The notes: generated by a model not told the origin, from the sequence alone. Shown: positions 43,792 to 55,400, counted from the first letter of the stretch. The stretch: 64,000 bases of DNA from Trichocladium uniseriatum (GCA_017139535.1 WOUO01000003.1:434001-498000), one strand, 5' to 3'. Numbers and translations: made by a program.

Positions 43792-44733
43792 TCATTTATT
43801 ATGCCATATGAAATTCCGAAGCCCGTCCCACGAGTCGGCATTGGAGTAGATGTAGGTCATGCTGCTGCGCAGGCTGGACTGCAGCTCGGCGGGGTGGTAG
43901 CGGAAGAGGTGCATGACGGCGGCCCACGACAGGCTGGCGAAGACGGGCCAGGCGTAGTAGCTGATGGCGGCGCTGCGCTGAGGCTCCGACACGCCGGGAA
44001 GGCCGGTCCCGGGCTTTACGGCCAGGCGGGCCAGTGCCAGGGCGACGCGCGCAAACACGTAGATGACGATCTGCTGGCTGACGCTCGAGATCTTGCCCGT
44101 GCGCTTGGACCGCTGTCCGAACACGACGTAGCCGCCGAGCATGCCGGCGATGAAGGTGTCGTAAGGGCCTGCGCGCGCGGGTAGAGTTAGCCGAGCGTGT
44201 CCCGATCAGGGGGGATGTCTCTTTTTTCCTCCATGACCTGCCTTCCTTGCCTGGTGTTGTGCCATAATACTTTAGCAGCAAACATGTCGCTTTATAAATG
44301 GTCGCAAACTTGGCAAGATTTCGGGCGTGTGTCCTCGTCGCGCGGAAGATGAGCCCGGCCTTTTCGCGGAAACTGCATGGTGGGCGCACGATCAGCTGTT
44401 GGACAGGGGCACGGCAGGTGAGGTCGGGAAGACATACGTTCCGGAGCGGAAAAGCATGATCATTCTGGATGCTTCCTGTTAGCTTGATACTAGTGGGCGG
44501 CCGTGGGGGCTATAACCATACACAAGTGCGTGCGGAAACCGCACTTTGGTCCCGTAGACGGCGCCATTCCGCGCGGCCTTGAGAACCGTCAACAGGTCAT
44601 GGTATTTCGGATCGAGCACTATGCTCTCAGCGACCGCCTGTATCCCAATCCATTAGAATGTGTTCTTGATCGCTTGTTGTGCGCAGTTTTTTCGTTGAAA
44701 TCGCACCTTGAGGCTCTCGAGCGTGGCAGACAT
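43792..44733 (-). CDS. PXMP4: Peroxisomal membrane protein 4 (PMP24)
   Basis: PXMP4 is a multi-pass peroxisomal membrane protein of the Tim17/Tim22/Tim23/PMP24 superfamily with an unsettled role. Five exons on the minus strand (44733-44707, 44637-44522, 44464-44438, 44372-44251, 44168-43792) encode 222 residues. Family motifs are LKAARNGAVYGTKVRFPHAL, VMIMLFRSGTFREK, the segment AGMLGGYVVFGQ, FARVALALARLAVK, and near the end AVMHLFRYHPAELQSSLRSS and MTYIYSNADSWD. The intron between exons 4 and 5 (44250-44169) must use a GC donor (CCAG|GCAAGG), since no GT donor keeps the frame. Exon 3 is only 27 nt. The unusual splicing breaks the gene into short open frames. Confidence 0.9.
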
Positions 44734-45598
44734 TGTTGCCTCGGCAATTCGGTAAGACGGCCTGAGTCGCCTGATCGGATGGGTCGCGACGGTTGGGGGT
44801 CGTGCACTGGGCACTCGGGGTCAGGTGCTGGTTTCTACCTCATCGGAGTATCGACCGAGTATTTGTAAAGCGTCTCGAGTCTCGGAGTGGGCAAAAGGGG
44901 TGGTGGCACGGAGTTGATTGTCGGTTTGGAAACTGGAGAGCTCGGGCGGCCGACGCTAATCTTCGGCCGGGCATGTGTCTTGCGGGGCGGTACTTGTCGG
45001 CTCAACCCCCGGTTAGGAAAAGCTCTCTGGACATTGGCAGGCTTCCCCGCGAAATGACGCAGGGGTGCAGCTGGAACCCTGGCGACAGATGTCCGATTCG
45101 CATGTGAAAGGTAAACTGGACGGATTTGGAAGACGGCAATCATCGTCAACACGGGGAATCTTTACTCAAACCACCATCCGGATATCCACCTTGTCTATCT
45201 TATGTACCTAGGTGTGCTTGATTAATTCCTACAACAAACACAAGATGCTTTGGCCAGCACTCCACACACCCTGACCCCCTCGCTTGACCTCAATTGCACG
45301 TCGCCCGCCATAACCCTAACCCCCAAATGCCATGCTTCGTGAACGGAACCTCAACTCATCCTAATTGCATTATTCTATCTCGATAAGACATTTGGGAGAC
45401 TAGGTGTTTCATTTGGCTCTTTAGTCTTAAGCTTACTCAGGTGGCATTTATCTTGCCTAGCCCGAAAGTCTGCTCGAGGACAAGCGGTTCAGGGGTAAAG
45501 GGTGTGAAGTTAAACAGCCCGAAAGTTGAGGAGATCTTGACATAAATATACAGGTATAACTTCAAAATTATTACCGTACTCCGTTTTCCCATCCTTTA
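44734..45598. other. PXMP4 promoter region and downstream flank
   Basis: An 865-bp interval on the upstream side of PXMP4 and downstream of the RING/IBR-like gene. AT-rich segments occur near 45180-45240 and 45520-45600. No gene was recognised. Confidence 0.5.
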
Positions 45599-46610
45599 TT
45601 ATGTCTCTTTTTGTTGACAAAGGGGAACCTTTACACCATTCGACTTCCTATCTCTTCCCCTCCTCCTCGAACCCACCATCCGTTTCCTTCTTCTCTTGCT
45701 TGTATCCTTTTCTGTAACACCAGTCAGCAGTTAGCATCCATATCCTGTTATTTCAACCATTCTCTCAACAAACGAAAGCCCAGAAAAGACCAGGGTAACA
45801 AAAAAAAATAAAAAAGAACTCACCCCCAAAACTCCCACTCCCCATCCCAAAACGATGCGCCCTCCCCCCGCAGACCCGACACGTCCGCGCCGCGCACAGC
45901 GGACACGTACCCGACTTGGCGCGCAGCCACTTGCCCGACAAGAACATGCCACACCCCTCGGTGCCGTGGCAGTACAGGCGCTCGGCGGGCGGGGTCCGCA
46001 GCTCGCGCAGCTTGTTCCGGTAGGCGAGGAACTCGGCGGGGGTGGCGGCTGGGCCGAGGGTGGCGAGGGGTATGGGAGTTGTGGTTGATGCTGCGGGTGT
46101 GGTGATGGTAGGGGGGCAACAGCAGCAGCAGGTTGCTGGGGAAAAAGGGTCTGAGTAGAGAGCGGCGAGGAGGGATCTTCTGATGCAGAGCGTGCAGAGG
46201 AGGTGGCCGCATTTTAGGGGGCGGGGAGGGGACGCTGGAGAGGGTTGGTGGTGGGGGATGGAGTTGTGGCATCTGGAACACTGGCTGCTGGGTGTGGCGG
46301 TGATGTCTTTTGGGCTGGTTCCGACTTGGTAGTCTGGGAGTGGCGTTGACGGGAGTAGGGTGGGTGTTGCTGGGGTGTCTGGCGATTCTGGCGTTACCGG
46401 CCTGAAATAGGAGGTGACTTCCGGGTTTTGGAATTGTTTGGAATGTCCCGTCGGGGGTGGTGTGAAGGGGTTATATGCTCTCGGGGGCGTCATCTCGGGA
46501 GTTAGAGGATCGAACAGGGACTTCTTAGTCGGAGTTGGCTCTGGCGTAGGGGGAAGAGTTTTTGCCCGATCAGGGGCTGGGCTGGTCGGCCGAGAGATCT
46601 CATTACCCAT
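45599..46610 (-). CDS. RING/IBR-like zinc-binding protein (3' end tentative)
   Basis: Exon 1 (46610-45824) begins MGNEISRPTSPAPDRAK and encodes 262 codons plus one base. Residues 1-105 are Pro/Thr-rich and disordered, with many TP sites. A RING-like cluster follows (CSRCHNSIP, LKCGHLLCTLCIRR, CCCCCP), then an IBR-like segment (YCHGTEGCGMFL, GTCPLCAARTCRVCGGRAH). A consensus donor (GTGAGT) at 45823 precedes a T-rich intron. I tentatively join it to 45711-45599 (acceptor TTACAG), adding a basic tail and giving 299 residues, but this second exon is not conserved as far as I can tell; reading through the donor would stop at 45765. An E3 ubiquitin ligase role is possible. A second RING, as in full RBR ligases, is missing. 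Confidence 0.6.
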
Positions 46611-47043
46611 TTTTGAAAATAGCCAAGTGAGCGTGAGAGTATTGGCAAAAATTCATCTACTTGGGGGCTTGATGTCCGTCATTGAAGGGCCCCTGAATAG
46701 TCTTGTATTAAACCAGCATGGCTTCTGCGGCCTGACCGGATTCTCTTAGCCCTATGAGTCTGACCAGATCATCAAATGCTACTTGTATCATTTGCATTGG
46801 AACAGCAAGCAGTTTTGGGGAACACATCCTGTCTGTGGTGTGGTTTCTAGTGAGGTTGTGTGGCAGCGCATCAGTGGTCCTTTGGTTGGGCCGTTCAGGG
46901 GTTGCGATTGGCTACGACTGACAAATTGGTTTGTGCCAGACTCAGGCCCAACGGCAGCAGGCTGCAGAAAGTCTCTCGCTTCTTTCTTCCCCGCCTCGCC
47001 TACCTCAGCGAGTTGTTTCGACCAATTTTGTTTATGCGTGGGA
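46611..47043. promoter_or_regulatory. Divergent promoter region
   Basis: A 433-bp interval between the RING/IBR-like and kinase-like genes. The kinase-like frame is open leftwards to 46783, but that extension has no conserved look and is treated as leader. Confidence 0.45.
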
Positions 47044-48174
47044 ATGGCGACCGCAGCAGTCCCATCGCCGTACCAGCCCGGCCGCAAGCTCGAGATCAGG
47101 AAACACACGCCACCCCAACCATATGGAGCATACTACAAAAATGAAGACACAGTTAGAACCCCCGTTCGAAGGCTCGTGGATTGGTCCGGGAACGCTCAGG
47201 TCGACCACCTGGGCTTTGTCTTGTCCAACCCTCCACTAAAAACGCCGACACTCGCCGACGCGAAATCCCACGTCATAACCATCATCGACACGATTCACCA
47301 TAGGCCGAAGAAAGACGGGGGCGGTCCGTATGTGCTCAGCTGCTACCTCAATGCGGACCGATCCTGCCAGTATGTGGCGAAGATCTATGACGGCTTCGAG
47401 TACAAGCTGGCCAAGTCTGAGTACGACAATGACTGCATGTGGAAGGCCGATTTGCACTATAGCCGCGAGGCTGCCGCGTACGAGAGCATTCCTTCGCGCT
47501 TCCAGGGGACCATTGTTCCGCGTTACTTCGGTTCTTGGACATTCCAATTGGCAACTGGGATTCGCGGTCGCCGACGATGGGTACGCATGATTCTGATTGA
47601 ATACATTCACGGCGAGTCCATGCTGGACATTATACGGCGGGCTCAAGGCCTCGAGGAGGGGTCGGAACAACCCCGCCCAGTCGATTATCGCCTCCTTCCG
47701 CCTGAAAGGGAACGCCTCGATATACTGGCACGTGTTGTCGAGGCTGAGATCGCCATCTGGTGGTACGGTTGCGTGCTACACCTAGATATGGCGCCTCGGA
47801 ACGTCATGATATGCCGCTCACCCAACGCAAGGTCGCGGATCGTCATCATCGACTTCAACGCTGCATACGTGCTTAGCCGATGTCAACGCGGGCGCCAACT
47901 TCTCGCATATCGAGGCCCCGACAACACATTACCGATATCGCCCATTGAGCGCTACTGGCCTGGCACTTCCTTTAGCTGGGCGGGGAAGTTCTGCGACTGG
48001 ATTCCTAAAAGCTGGCGCGTTGCCGACCCGGACACGAGCGACCTCCTCGCGTTGGATTGGTTGACATGCCGGTGGAAGGGGTCACCAAACTTCCAACCGA
48101 TGTCGGAAGAATTTTTGAGCTCTTCCAGAATGCATGAATGTGACGACCATGTGAACGGCGCATCGAGGAACTGA
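47044..48174 (+). CDS. Protein kinase-like fold protein
   Basis: The single frame encodes 376 residues from the ATG at 47044 (MATAAVPSPYQPGRKLEIRK); an ATG at 46783 would add 87 residues of unlikely sequence. It resembles fungal proteins with a kinase-like fold. Visible elements are a possible nucleotide Lys in YVAKIYDGFEYKL, EAAAYESIPSRFQG for the alphaC region, the hinge-like ILIEYIHGESM, a catalytic loop VLHLDMAPRNVMIC, and VIIDFNAAYV in the DFG position. The Asp residues of both motifs and the Asn of the catalytic loop are present, while Gly is replaced by Asn in DFN. No clear glycine loop is seen. Whether it phosphorylates proteins or small molecules is unknown. Confidence 0.75.
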   Translation: MATAAVPSPYQPGRKLEIRKHTPPQPYGAYYKNEDTVRTPVRRLVDWSGNAQVDHLGFVLSNPPLKTPTLADAKSHVITIIDTIHHRPKKDGGGPYVLSCYLNADRSCQYVAKIYDGFEYKLAKSEYDNDCMWKADLHYSREAAAYESIPSRFQGTIVPRYFGSWTFQLATGIRGRRRWVRMILIEYIHGESMLDIIRRAQGLEEGSEQPRPVDYRLLPPERERLDILARVVEAEIAIWWYGCVLHLDMAPRNVMICRSPNARSRIVIIDFNAAYVLSRCQRGRQLLAYRGPDNTLPISPIERYWPGTSFSWAGKFCDWIPKSWRVADPDTSDLLALDWLTCRWKGSPNFQPMSEEFLSSSRMHECDDHVNGASRN

Positions 48175-48899
48175 AATCGCAGAGGACCGATGAAGACACA
48201 GGAGGTCGACGGAGGGGGGCTGGAGTGGCTGATGCGGGTAGTCTAGCGCGTCGCTCCCAAAGACTGTTGAAAAAGGAAGGGGAGACCACAGGATAGCCCG
48301 GTTGGAGGGGCAAGATTGGCGACGTTGGAGGTCTTGAGCGGACCGGTGTTCTTCGTTATGATAGATATGCTAGAAGTAAGGTAGTTAGCAATCATGAGTA
48401 CTTGCGGGATTTGCATGGCTCACTGCGCCGGGGATGTCGGTTGTTGTGTTTGTAACCTGTCGCCGTTGAGCCCAGCTGGGGGACAAACCGATAGGTGGGT
48501 ATCTAGAGACCGTTCCTAGGTACCTTCGATATTACTTCATCAAGGACAGTCGTAAACATAATAGCGATCTCGATGATCAGAGGTTTTCCCACAGGGTGAG
48601 AAAGCGTAACTTTAAAACATAATGTGACACGAAAAACTTACCTCCTTCAGACCGTGCATATTACCTTCAGCTTAAACCAACATCAAACAAGTTTAATATG
48701 ATACACTATTTACTTCACATATCTACACGATCATATCTTACTGAAGTAATACCCTGCAGTAAGGAGGGATATCTCGGCATGCTTATCAGCTTATCGAGGA
48801 TAATCTCATGCTAAAGTGGGTCACTACGGAGGTCGCGAAAACTTGAGTGCCTGAGCCGGGTTTCCTCTCCGAGTCCTCGAGACTCTCCCAAACAGTGAA
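48175..48899. other. Intergenic region with AT-rich core
   Basis: A 725-bp interval between two + strand genes. The part 48590-48800 is strongly AT-rich and contains short inverted words (ACCTCCTTCAG versus CTGCAGTAAGGAGG). No gene or intact mobile element was seen. Confidence 0.5.
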
Positions 48900-50542
48900 A
48901 TGCATCCACTAACGCGACAGTGGTGCACCCATTCTGGGTGTGGCTCCTCGGTATTAAGAGCCCTCACGCAACACCCGGCTCGCTTCAGTCCTCTCAATCC
49001 TATTCACGGCATTCTTCCACTATGGCTCACACGACGGAATCATGACACAACCTTCAAGAGACCCAGCAGACCCAGGCACCGCATCATCCCAAAAGTAGAC
49101 GCCATCGTCGTCGGCGGTGGACCCGCCGGCATCGCCGCAGTCGGGAATCTGCTTGAGCATCTCCCGCGCGGCAAGATAGTATGGGTAGATAGATCGTTTG
49201 AGGGCGGAAATCTTCGGTTCTATGGCGATGTCCCAAGGTGCGTAAAGATTTGATTTGTATCTGAGATGGTTGGCTCATGTGACTCCCTAGCTATTCTTCA
49301 GTCGCCGACTTTTTGCAATATGCTCGCGCCCTCGAGACATTCAAGCAAATTTGTGATGCAGCACCGCAACCCAACGCGATAACGGCGTTGGAGGAGCTCC
49401 CGCTGGGGGCAACTTGCGTCATGAAATACCCAACCAACGTGCTCAAACTGCTCTCAGACGGCCTGCAGAAGCATGAACGGGTGGAATCCGTCGCCGGCGC
49501 TGTCACCAAAGCGAGCCGGGATCCAAGGTCAAAGCAATGGGCCGTCGTCATTGAACCCGAGCAAATCGGCTTCGAGCAGGACATTGTCGAACGCCAAGCC
49601 CCCATAGTGGTTTACTGCACCGGCTCACGTCCGGAGACCGAGAACCTCACACACAAGACGGGGAGCATCACCAGGCTCAGCCTCGAGACCGGCCTCGCCC
49701 CGACCCGCCTCGCCAAACTGTTCCCCGTCGACGAGCCCCGCACCGTCGCCGTGATGGGCGACTCGCACAGCGCCGTCCTCATCCTGCGCAACCTCTTCCG
49801 CATGGCCGCCGTCACCCACCAGCGGCTGCGCATCCGCTGGTTCACGCCGACCGCCAACCTCCGGTACGCCGAGTACACCGACGAGGGCGTGCTGCGCAAT
49901 GAAAACACGGGCCTCAAGGGCGAAGCGGCCCGCTTCGCGCGTACCCAGCTCGAGGGCGACCTCCTCGAGCGCAGCGACGCCGGCGCCTTCATCACCCGCG
50001 TCATCCTACCCACCTACCGCAATGACGCGGCGCGCGAGGCCAAGGAGCGCGAGGCCGTGTACCGCGAGCACCTCGACGGCGTGCGCCACGTCTTCCAGGC
50101 CATCGGCTGGACGCGCAGCCGGCTGCCGCTCATGCGGCCCGGCCTGGAGCCCGTGGCCGGGCCCCCCGGAAAGCCGCGCAAGATGATGTTCAACTCGCTG
50201 ACCGGGTCCTTCTTCGCGCGCTCCGAGGGGCCCGAGAACGTGCTAGGCCTGTTTGGCGCCGGCATCGCGTTCCCCGAGATGGAGCTGACGGCGACGGGCC
50301 GGGAGCCGGCGGTGAGCATGTTGAAGTTTATGCAGTTTTTGAAGAGGGCCGTGCCCGTTTGGATCGAGGCGGTGAATAAGGGAAAGATCAATAAACAGCT
50401 AGAGCTGCCCAAGAAGGAGATTCGGTTTAGGGGGGTGCAGCGGGTGCCGATGGGGCCGGTGGCGGGGAGGCAGGTGGGAAAGCAAATGTTGGGGGAGGGT
50501 GAAAAGAGGGAGTGGAAGAAGGAGGGCCAGAAGCAAGAGTAA
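48900..50542 (+). CDS. FAD-dependent oxidoreductase-like protein
   Basis: Exons 48900-49237 and 49291-50542 encode 529 residues. The intron at 49238-49290 starts GTGCGT and ends CTAG. A Rossmann FAD site, VDAIVVGGGPAGIAAVGNLL (residues 66-85, GGGPAG), follows a 60-residue basic N-terminus that may be a mitochondrial or other targeting sequence. A second nucleotide-binding stretch is near VAVMGDSHSAVLILRNLFR, so it probably also binds NAD(P)H. Other segments are VVYCTGSRPETENL and the C-terminal NVLGLFGAGIAFPEMELT, as in pyridine nucleotide-disulfide-type reductases. No redox-active CxxC pair is visible. It resembles uncharacterised fungal flavoproteins; the substrate is unknown. Other in-frame starts are possible. 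Confidence 0.8.
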
Positions 50543-51083
50543 TTCCCACAGCCATGTAAAATATTGGATTGTAGGATATGGCAGTCAAGCAAGTCTTGAG
50601 GAAATAGTGTATCATATCAGAATTTGGGGCTGATTTAAGTTTAATTACTGTGTACTTAGTGCCCAAGATGTTATGCGAAGTTACAATCCTTGAGCCGGAT
50701 AGATCTGCGACAAGCGTTAAACAGATGAGTTATCGGGTACAACCTAATCACGAGTGCTCATAGGTAATTACTGATCTGGAGCCATGACCCAATATGTCTT
50801 CAAGCATAGGTCAAAAAGGGTCATGAACACCGGACTGCCACATCAGGTGTTTCCTTCACAAAATAATGAATCAAACGCAAGATGATTAGACATTTTATCC
50901 ATTTGCCAATCCACCACATGAGAGTTACCACAAGTCGCGTTACACCAGAAAAGCGCGACCGAGATATGAAGAAATATGTGACATGTAATTAATTATCAAA
51001 CTAGAAAAAGGCTCTGCAGCAAACCCTCTTTACCCGGCCATCCATTCCTCCTCAACCCCTCGGGTTTCAGCCTAAGCTCTAAA
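50543..51083. other. Convergent intergenic region
   Basis: A 541-bp AT-rich interval between the stops of the FAD protein and the WSC protein; no gene recognised. Confidence 0.6.
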
Positions 51084-52421
51084 TTAATATACCGTGATTG
51101 TAGGGGCAGGCGCCACCGTGACAGACGTAGCAGCAGCAACAACGTAGAGGTTGAGACGGTCGGGCGCGCCGCACCACTGCTCGGGGTTGCCCATGCACAG
51201 GTTGCTGCACTGCTCCTCGGGGGCGGCAGCGCCGCCGACCAGCTCGTTACCGCAGTAGCACTCGCGCGCGTACTCGACGCCAAAGTAGCGGAACCCTTGG
51301 CAGTAGCTGGCGCACGACTCGACCGTCATATCGTCGCTGCGCAGGGGGTCCTTGCCCGTCAGAACGCGGTCGGCGTCGGCGCCGACGCGGTCGGTCCAGC
51401 ACGACTGGTAGTTGAAGCCGGCGACAGAGTCGAGGTTCTCGGCGTCCTCCTTGCAGTCGGTGCTGCGGAACACGCTGAGCCGGTCCGAGGCGCCGCACAT
51501 GTGGTACTCGCCGCCGCAGCGAGTCGAGCACTCACCCACGGGGCGCTCCTCGGCCGACTCCTTGAGGTCGGTGCCGCAGTAGCACTGGGAGCCGAACTCA
51601 ACGCCAAAGTAGCCATAGTCGCTGCAGAAGGCGGCGCACTTCTCGAGGGTCATGAGCGGGTCGTACAGGACGCGGCCCGTGAGCGCGCGGTCGTCGTTGT
51701 GGTCAGTGAAGCAGCCCTCGTACTCGTAGTCGCCGACGGTGGGAGGGGTGGGGAGAGGACCCCAGATGTTGATGCGGTTGCCGGCTCCGCAGATCTGCGA
51801 GTCGTCGCCGGCGCAGCCGAAGGTGCAGTCGGTCTCGGGGGCGACCGACTCGGGCTGGGTGTTGCCGCACCAGCACTCGCGGCCGTACTCGACGCCAAAG
51901 TACTTGTAATCAGCGCAGTGGGCAGCGCACTTCTCAGCCGTCATGTCGTTGGCGCCGAGAAGGTTATCGGGCAGGGTGCGCGGGCCCTGGTCGATGTAGC
52001 AGCCCAGGTATGGCGTCTCGAGTGTTGCGGGCTTCCGCGGGGTGTAGAGGTTGTTGGAGTACAGCTCGAGACGGCCGCCGGCGCCGCACGTTTCAGCACT
52101 GTTGCCAGAACACTGAAAGGTGCACTCGCTGTCCGCGAGGGGGGAGGTCGAGTAGGAATCGCCGCAGTAGCACTCGCGACCGTACTCGAGACCAAAGAAC
52201 TTGTATTTGGAGCAGAAGGAAGCGCATGTTTCTACCGTCATGGCATCGTCGGAGTAGCTCGCACTCTCCAGTAGTCTGTTGTCATTGAGCTTGCTGGCGA
52301 AGCACCCCTTGCGGGTGAAGGGGTTCGAGTCGCGCTTGTCCGCCTGGTGAGGCAAGGCCTGGGCAAGAGCCGCCAAGCAGGCTACTGAGACTGCCCGAAG
52401 GCCGGTGATGGAGGAAGACAT
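51084..52421 (-). CDS. Secreted protein with four WSC domains
   Basis: The single exon encodes 445 residues. A signal peptide (GLRAVSVACLAALAQALP) is followed by a dibasic KR site. Four tandem WSC domains follow, at about residues 36-120, 137-220, 233-318 and 338-425. Each has the WSC pattern: opening GCF/GCY/SCW, CASFC or CAAHC, the YFGVEYGRECYCG-type core, and a closing CGAGGRL- or CGAPDRL-like block. WSC domains are Cys-rich carbohydrate-binding modules found in wall sensors and fungal enzymes. Here no membrane span, GPI signal or catalytic domain is visible, so the protein is probably secreted and binds glycans. GC-rich codon use makes a long antisense frame, which is not a gene. Confidence 0.92.
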   Translation of the reverse strand: MSSSITGLRAVSVACLAALAQALPHQADKRDSNPFTRKGCFASKLNDNRLLESASYSDDAMTVETCASFCSKYKFFGLEYGRECYCGDSYSTSPLADSECTFQCSGNSAETCGAGGRLELYSNNLYTPRKPATLETPYLGCYIDQGPRTLPDNLLGANDMTAEKCAAHCADYKYFGVEYGRECWCGNTQPESVAPETDCTFGCAGDDSQICGAGNRINIWGPLPTPPTVGDYEYEGCFTDHNDDRALTGRVLYDPLMTLEKCAAFCSDYGYFGVEFGSQCYCGTDLKESAEERPVGECSTRCGGEYHMCGASDRLSVFRSTDCKEDAENLDSVAGFNYQSCWTDRVGADADRVLTGKDPLRSDDMTVESCASYCQGFRYFGVEYARECYCGNELVGGAAAPEEQCSNLCMGNPEQWCGAPDRLNLYVVAAATSVTVAPAPTITVY

Positions 52422-55400
52422 GATGATGTGGATGGTGGCGACGTGTCAGGGTGTTGTCGTCTCTGGTGAAGTCGGATGGCTGACAGTGCTGGCACAGGCT
52501 CCTCGATGGGAAGGACCCCGGTGGGAGGCTTTCACCCTTTTTATCACATCCAGAGTCAACCCCCATCCTATTGTTTTTCGTCGGTAAATATTTAGTCGAT
52601 GGCGCCAAAGTGAAATTGGAGGCGTTGATTCTTCGATAGACTTTGCGGGCACTCCGTTTACTCTGTCAGCTGTCAAGGGTGAGAGTCAGGGGTGAGAGCA
52701 CTGAAAGGGTCTGGCCCAAATTCTCGGATCCATCGAACCGGCAAGCCACGATGCGCCGCCCAACTGGAAGGCGCGCTGAGAGAAATGCGGCCAATGGCGA
52801 GGCAACCCCGCCAAAATATTGGAACGTGGTCTGGGTCGCTGAGCAGGCGCTATTGGAATGTGCCCAAAAAACCCGCTCTCGGCGCACTGTGCCTGTGAGC
52901 AGTCTCGACTGACCAAGGCGCTCAAAGAGGTAAGGCCTTGGCACACTAGTGGTTCAGCTCCTCCCAAGACAACGCAACTCGGCCAAGTCTAGCCAGATGA
53001 GGCCATCCTCAAGGGCTCGGCAAACTCTTGACCAAACCGTCGGGTCTCATGCTTACGCGGGCTGGCCTCTCTCTGAACCCAGCAGTCCCCAGCAGACCCC
53101 GGACCCACGGTCAGGATTCGGGAATGACAGCCGAGGGGGCATGGTACATGCCACCACGTCTCGTTTCTCGGCGTGTTATGTTTGCTGTTTGAATCAATAG
53201 TATTGAAAATTTGTGATTGCCTTGTGTCTGAGCTGTGCTGAGCTGTGCAGGGCTGACACTGATGGATCTGAGAATTCTGAGCACTCGACGCGCGTCATGG
53301 ACAGCGGCACACAATCCATGGTCCCACACTGGTTCCAAAAACCGAAGAGATGGGATTGACAAGCTTTCAGCCTGTATCCGCCCAGGCAGCTTTGTCCCAA
53401 TCCGACCTGGCATGAACGCCGGTGGAGAACGATATCGGTCTTCCTAATCCCATGACATGTTGCGTTCATCGAGCGATTCTTAGTATTCCAGTTGAACGTC
53501 TACTAGGAATGACATGATTCCAGCCAATTTCTTTGGCTTTCAATGACATGAGGTCTCAAAACTTGAAGATTGTTGATATAGTACAAAGCCATGTTGGGCC
53601 TCCCAACCCAATGCCATTTCTGGCTGATTTCAACAGAGAATTGGCCAATTCTATGTTGTCTACAGTCAGTCATTCATTAGTACTCACTCTGACGGCTTGG
53701 GCACATATAGACGTCCAACTGGGTAGGGAAAACTTGGCAAAACTTCATCCAAGATGTCAGCATCTGTGCCCGTATGATTGTGGTGGTGTGATGCAGTGCC
53801 TCAATTGTTGTACCTCGAATGTATTGTACAATGCATTTGCCCAAATTATAGGAGTTTTCCACTCCTGGCGGTCTTGACATCCAGTGTTGAAGGAGGTAGA
53901 TACTACATAACGAGTCAAATATTGGTATTAATTACTTTTAAAGAACGATGTCCCCTTTTATTCTTTTCTTTTCTTTTTCCTCTTTGTCCCTATTATATTT
54001 CATTTTTATTGGATAGTTCTCTGTTGCTACGCTCAAAACCTGTCTCCCAATTTCCGACCGCTCTATATACGTCAATAATTATCTGTCATCAGGTGCGTAT
54101 TTAGGTTGAAAATAGAGATATTGGCCCATTTGTTGCAAGTTGAAAACAGTATTGTTTCCATTTCGTTGGACTAATTACCTGTCCACAACCGAATACCACA
54201 CCGGGTCAGGTTTGGACGAGTGGATTGGCTTTGTCCAACCCAGGTTTTAGACGTGGTCGTTGTCGCCATCAACACTAAACGCGCTTCTCTCTGCCCAGAT
54301 GTTGAACAACGACAGTCGTCCGACACCGCTACACACAACGCCACCCCTGAGAAGACTTTCCCAATCAACATGTCTCTTGGCAACCAACGTCAAGGCCGCC
54401 ATATGACCCTTGTTTGGGCCTTCAAAGTGTTGCTCTCTCCCCAAGCCACACCTTTTTGGCTTGGCGGCTACGTCTTCTCTGGAATTGTTTTAACAATAGC
54501 ACACATTCCGTCGGCATTCCATATTCCGTTTAGTCAGTCGAGGGAATTTCGCTCATGAGCAGGATACGGTTGGGATCTGGAACCTCGAGATTGCCGGGGA
54601 ACCAAGATAATTTATTGCAAGAGTTGGTTTCACATGCGGACACCGCGTGACCGTCCTGCCGGGAACCCGAGGATCCCAAGTTGCAGGTCGGAACGCAGGC
54701 ACCAAAGTCGGTGGGTTCTCCCCCGAAGCGATTATCTGGGGAAGACGCCAAGGGGTGTTGGACCTCACACATTAGCGACAGGGTCAGGCTAAATTGGTTC
54801 TGTCGACTTTCTGCTTTTAGCCTGTCTGCATCTTCCCAATACGGATCGTCAAGAGGATCGGAAGATAAGAAAACTCCCCACGCCGAGCTGTTTCCACATG
54901 TTCCCCGTCTTTTCTCGGGCTGCTGGGCTGCTGGGCTGCATCGCATTTCCAGAACGGTTCTGGAACTGCCTTTCGACGTACCCGCGCTCAGCGAGCTGTT
55001 GGCCAGTTTCGACTCAAACGAGACGCCACGATGACTGTTCCAGACTCTCAGGGCTAAGGCCAGCAAGACCAGACCAAACCAAAATTACCAAACTGGTTCA
55101 GATTCGATGGAGCTAGAGGAGCAAGTGCCCGGCCCGGGGTGCTTCCATATTCGCCCCGAGTTCCCGCTCAAAATTGGCTTCCCCCGTCTCTCTTCCGGGA
55201 GGTGCTTCCGCCCACCATTCGTGCACCTTGATGGGCAAAAATCCGGGGATGTGATTGCCATGAAGCAATTCTTGGGACGGGATACTCCGTAATCGACGAC
55301 GAGGGGATATTACTACCTCCTAGTTACCTACCTACGTACCTCCATGATAACTTGGAAGTTTGACGCAATGCCATTTAGAGAGAGCGAGAACCTGGAAATG

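Noticed and set aside
48590..48800. AT-rich block with short inverted words, considered as a MITE
   Set aside because: The inverted words do not match over a useful length and no target-site duplication was found.
51297..52274. 325-residue open frame antisense to the WSC gene
   Set aside because: Composition dominated by Val/Ala/Gly, a mirror of GC-rich codons; the sense strand has a signal peptide and four WSC domains.
54530..55066. 178-residue minus-strand frame in the gene-poor interval
   Set aside because: Low hydrophobic periodicity and no recognisable motif; likely chance in GC-rich DNA.
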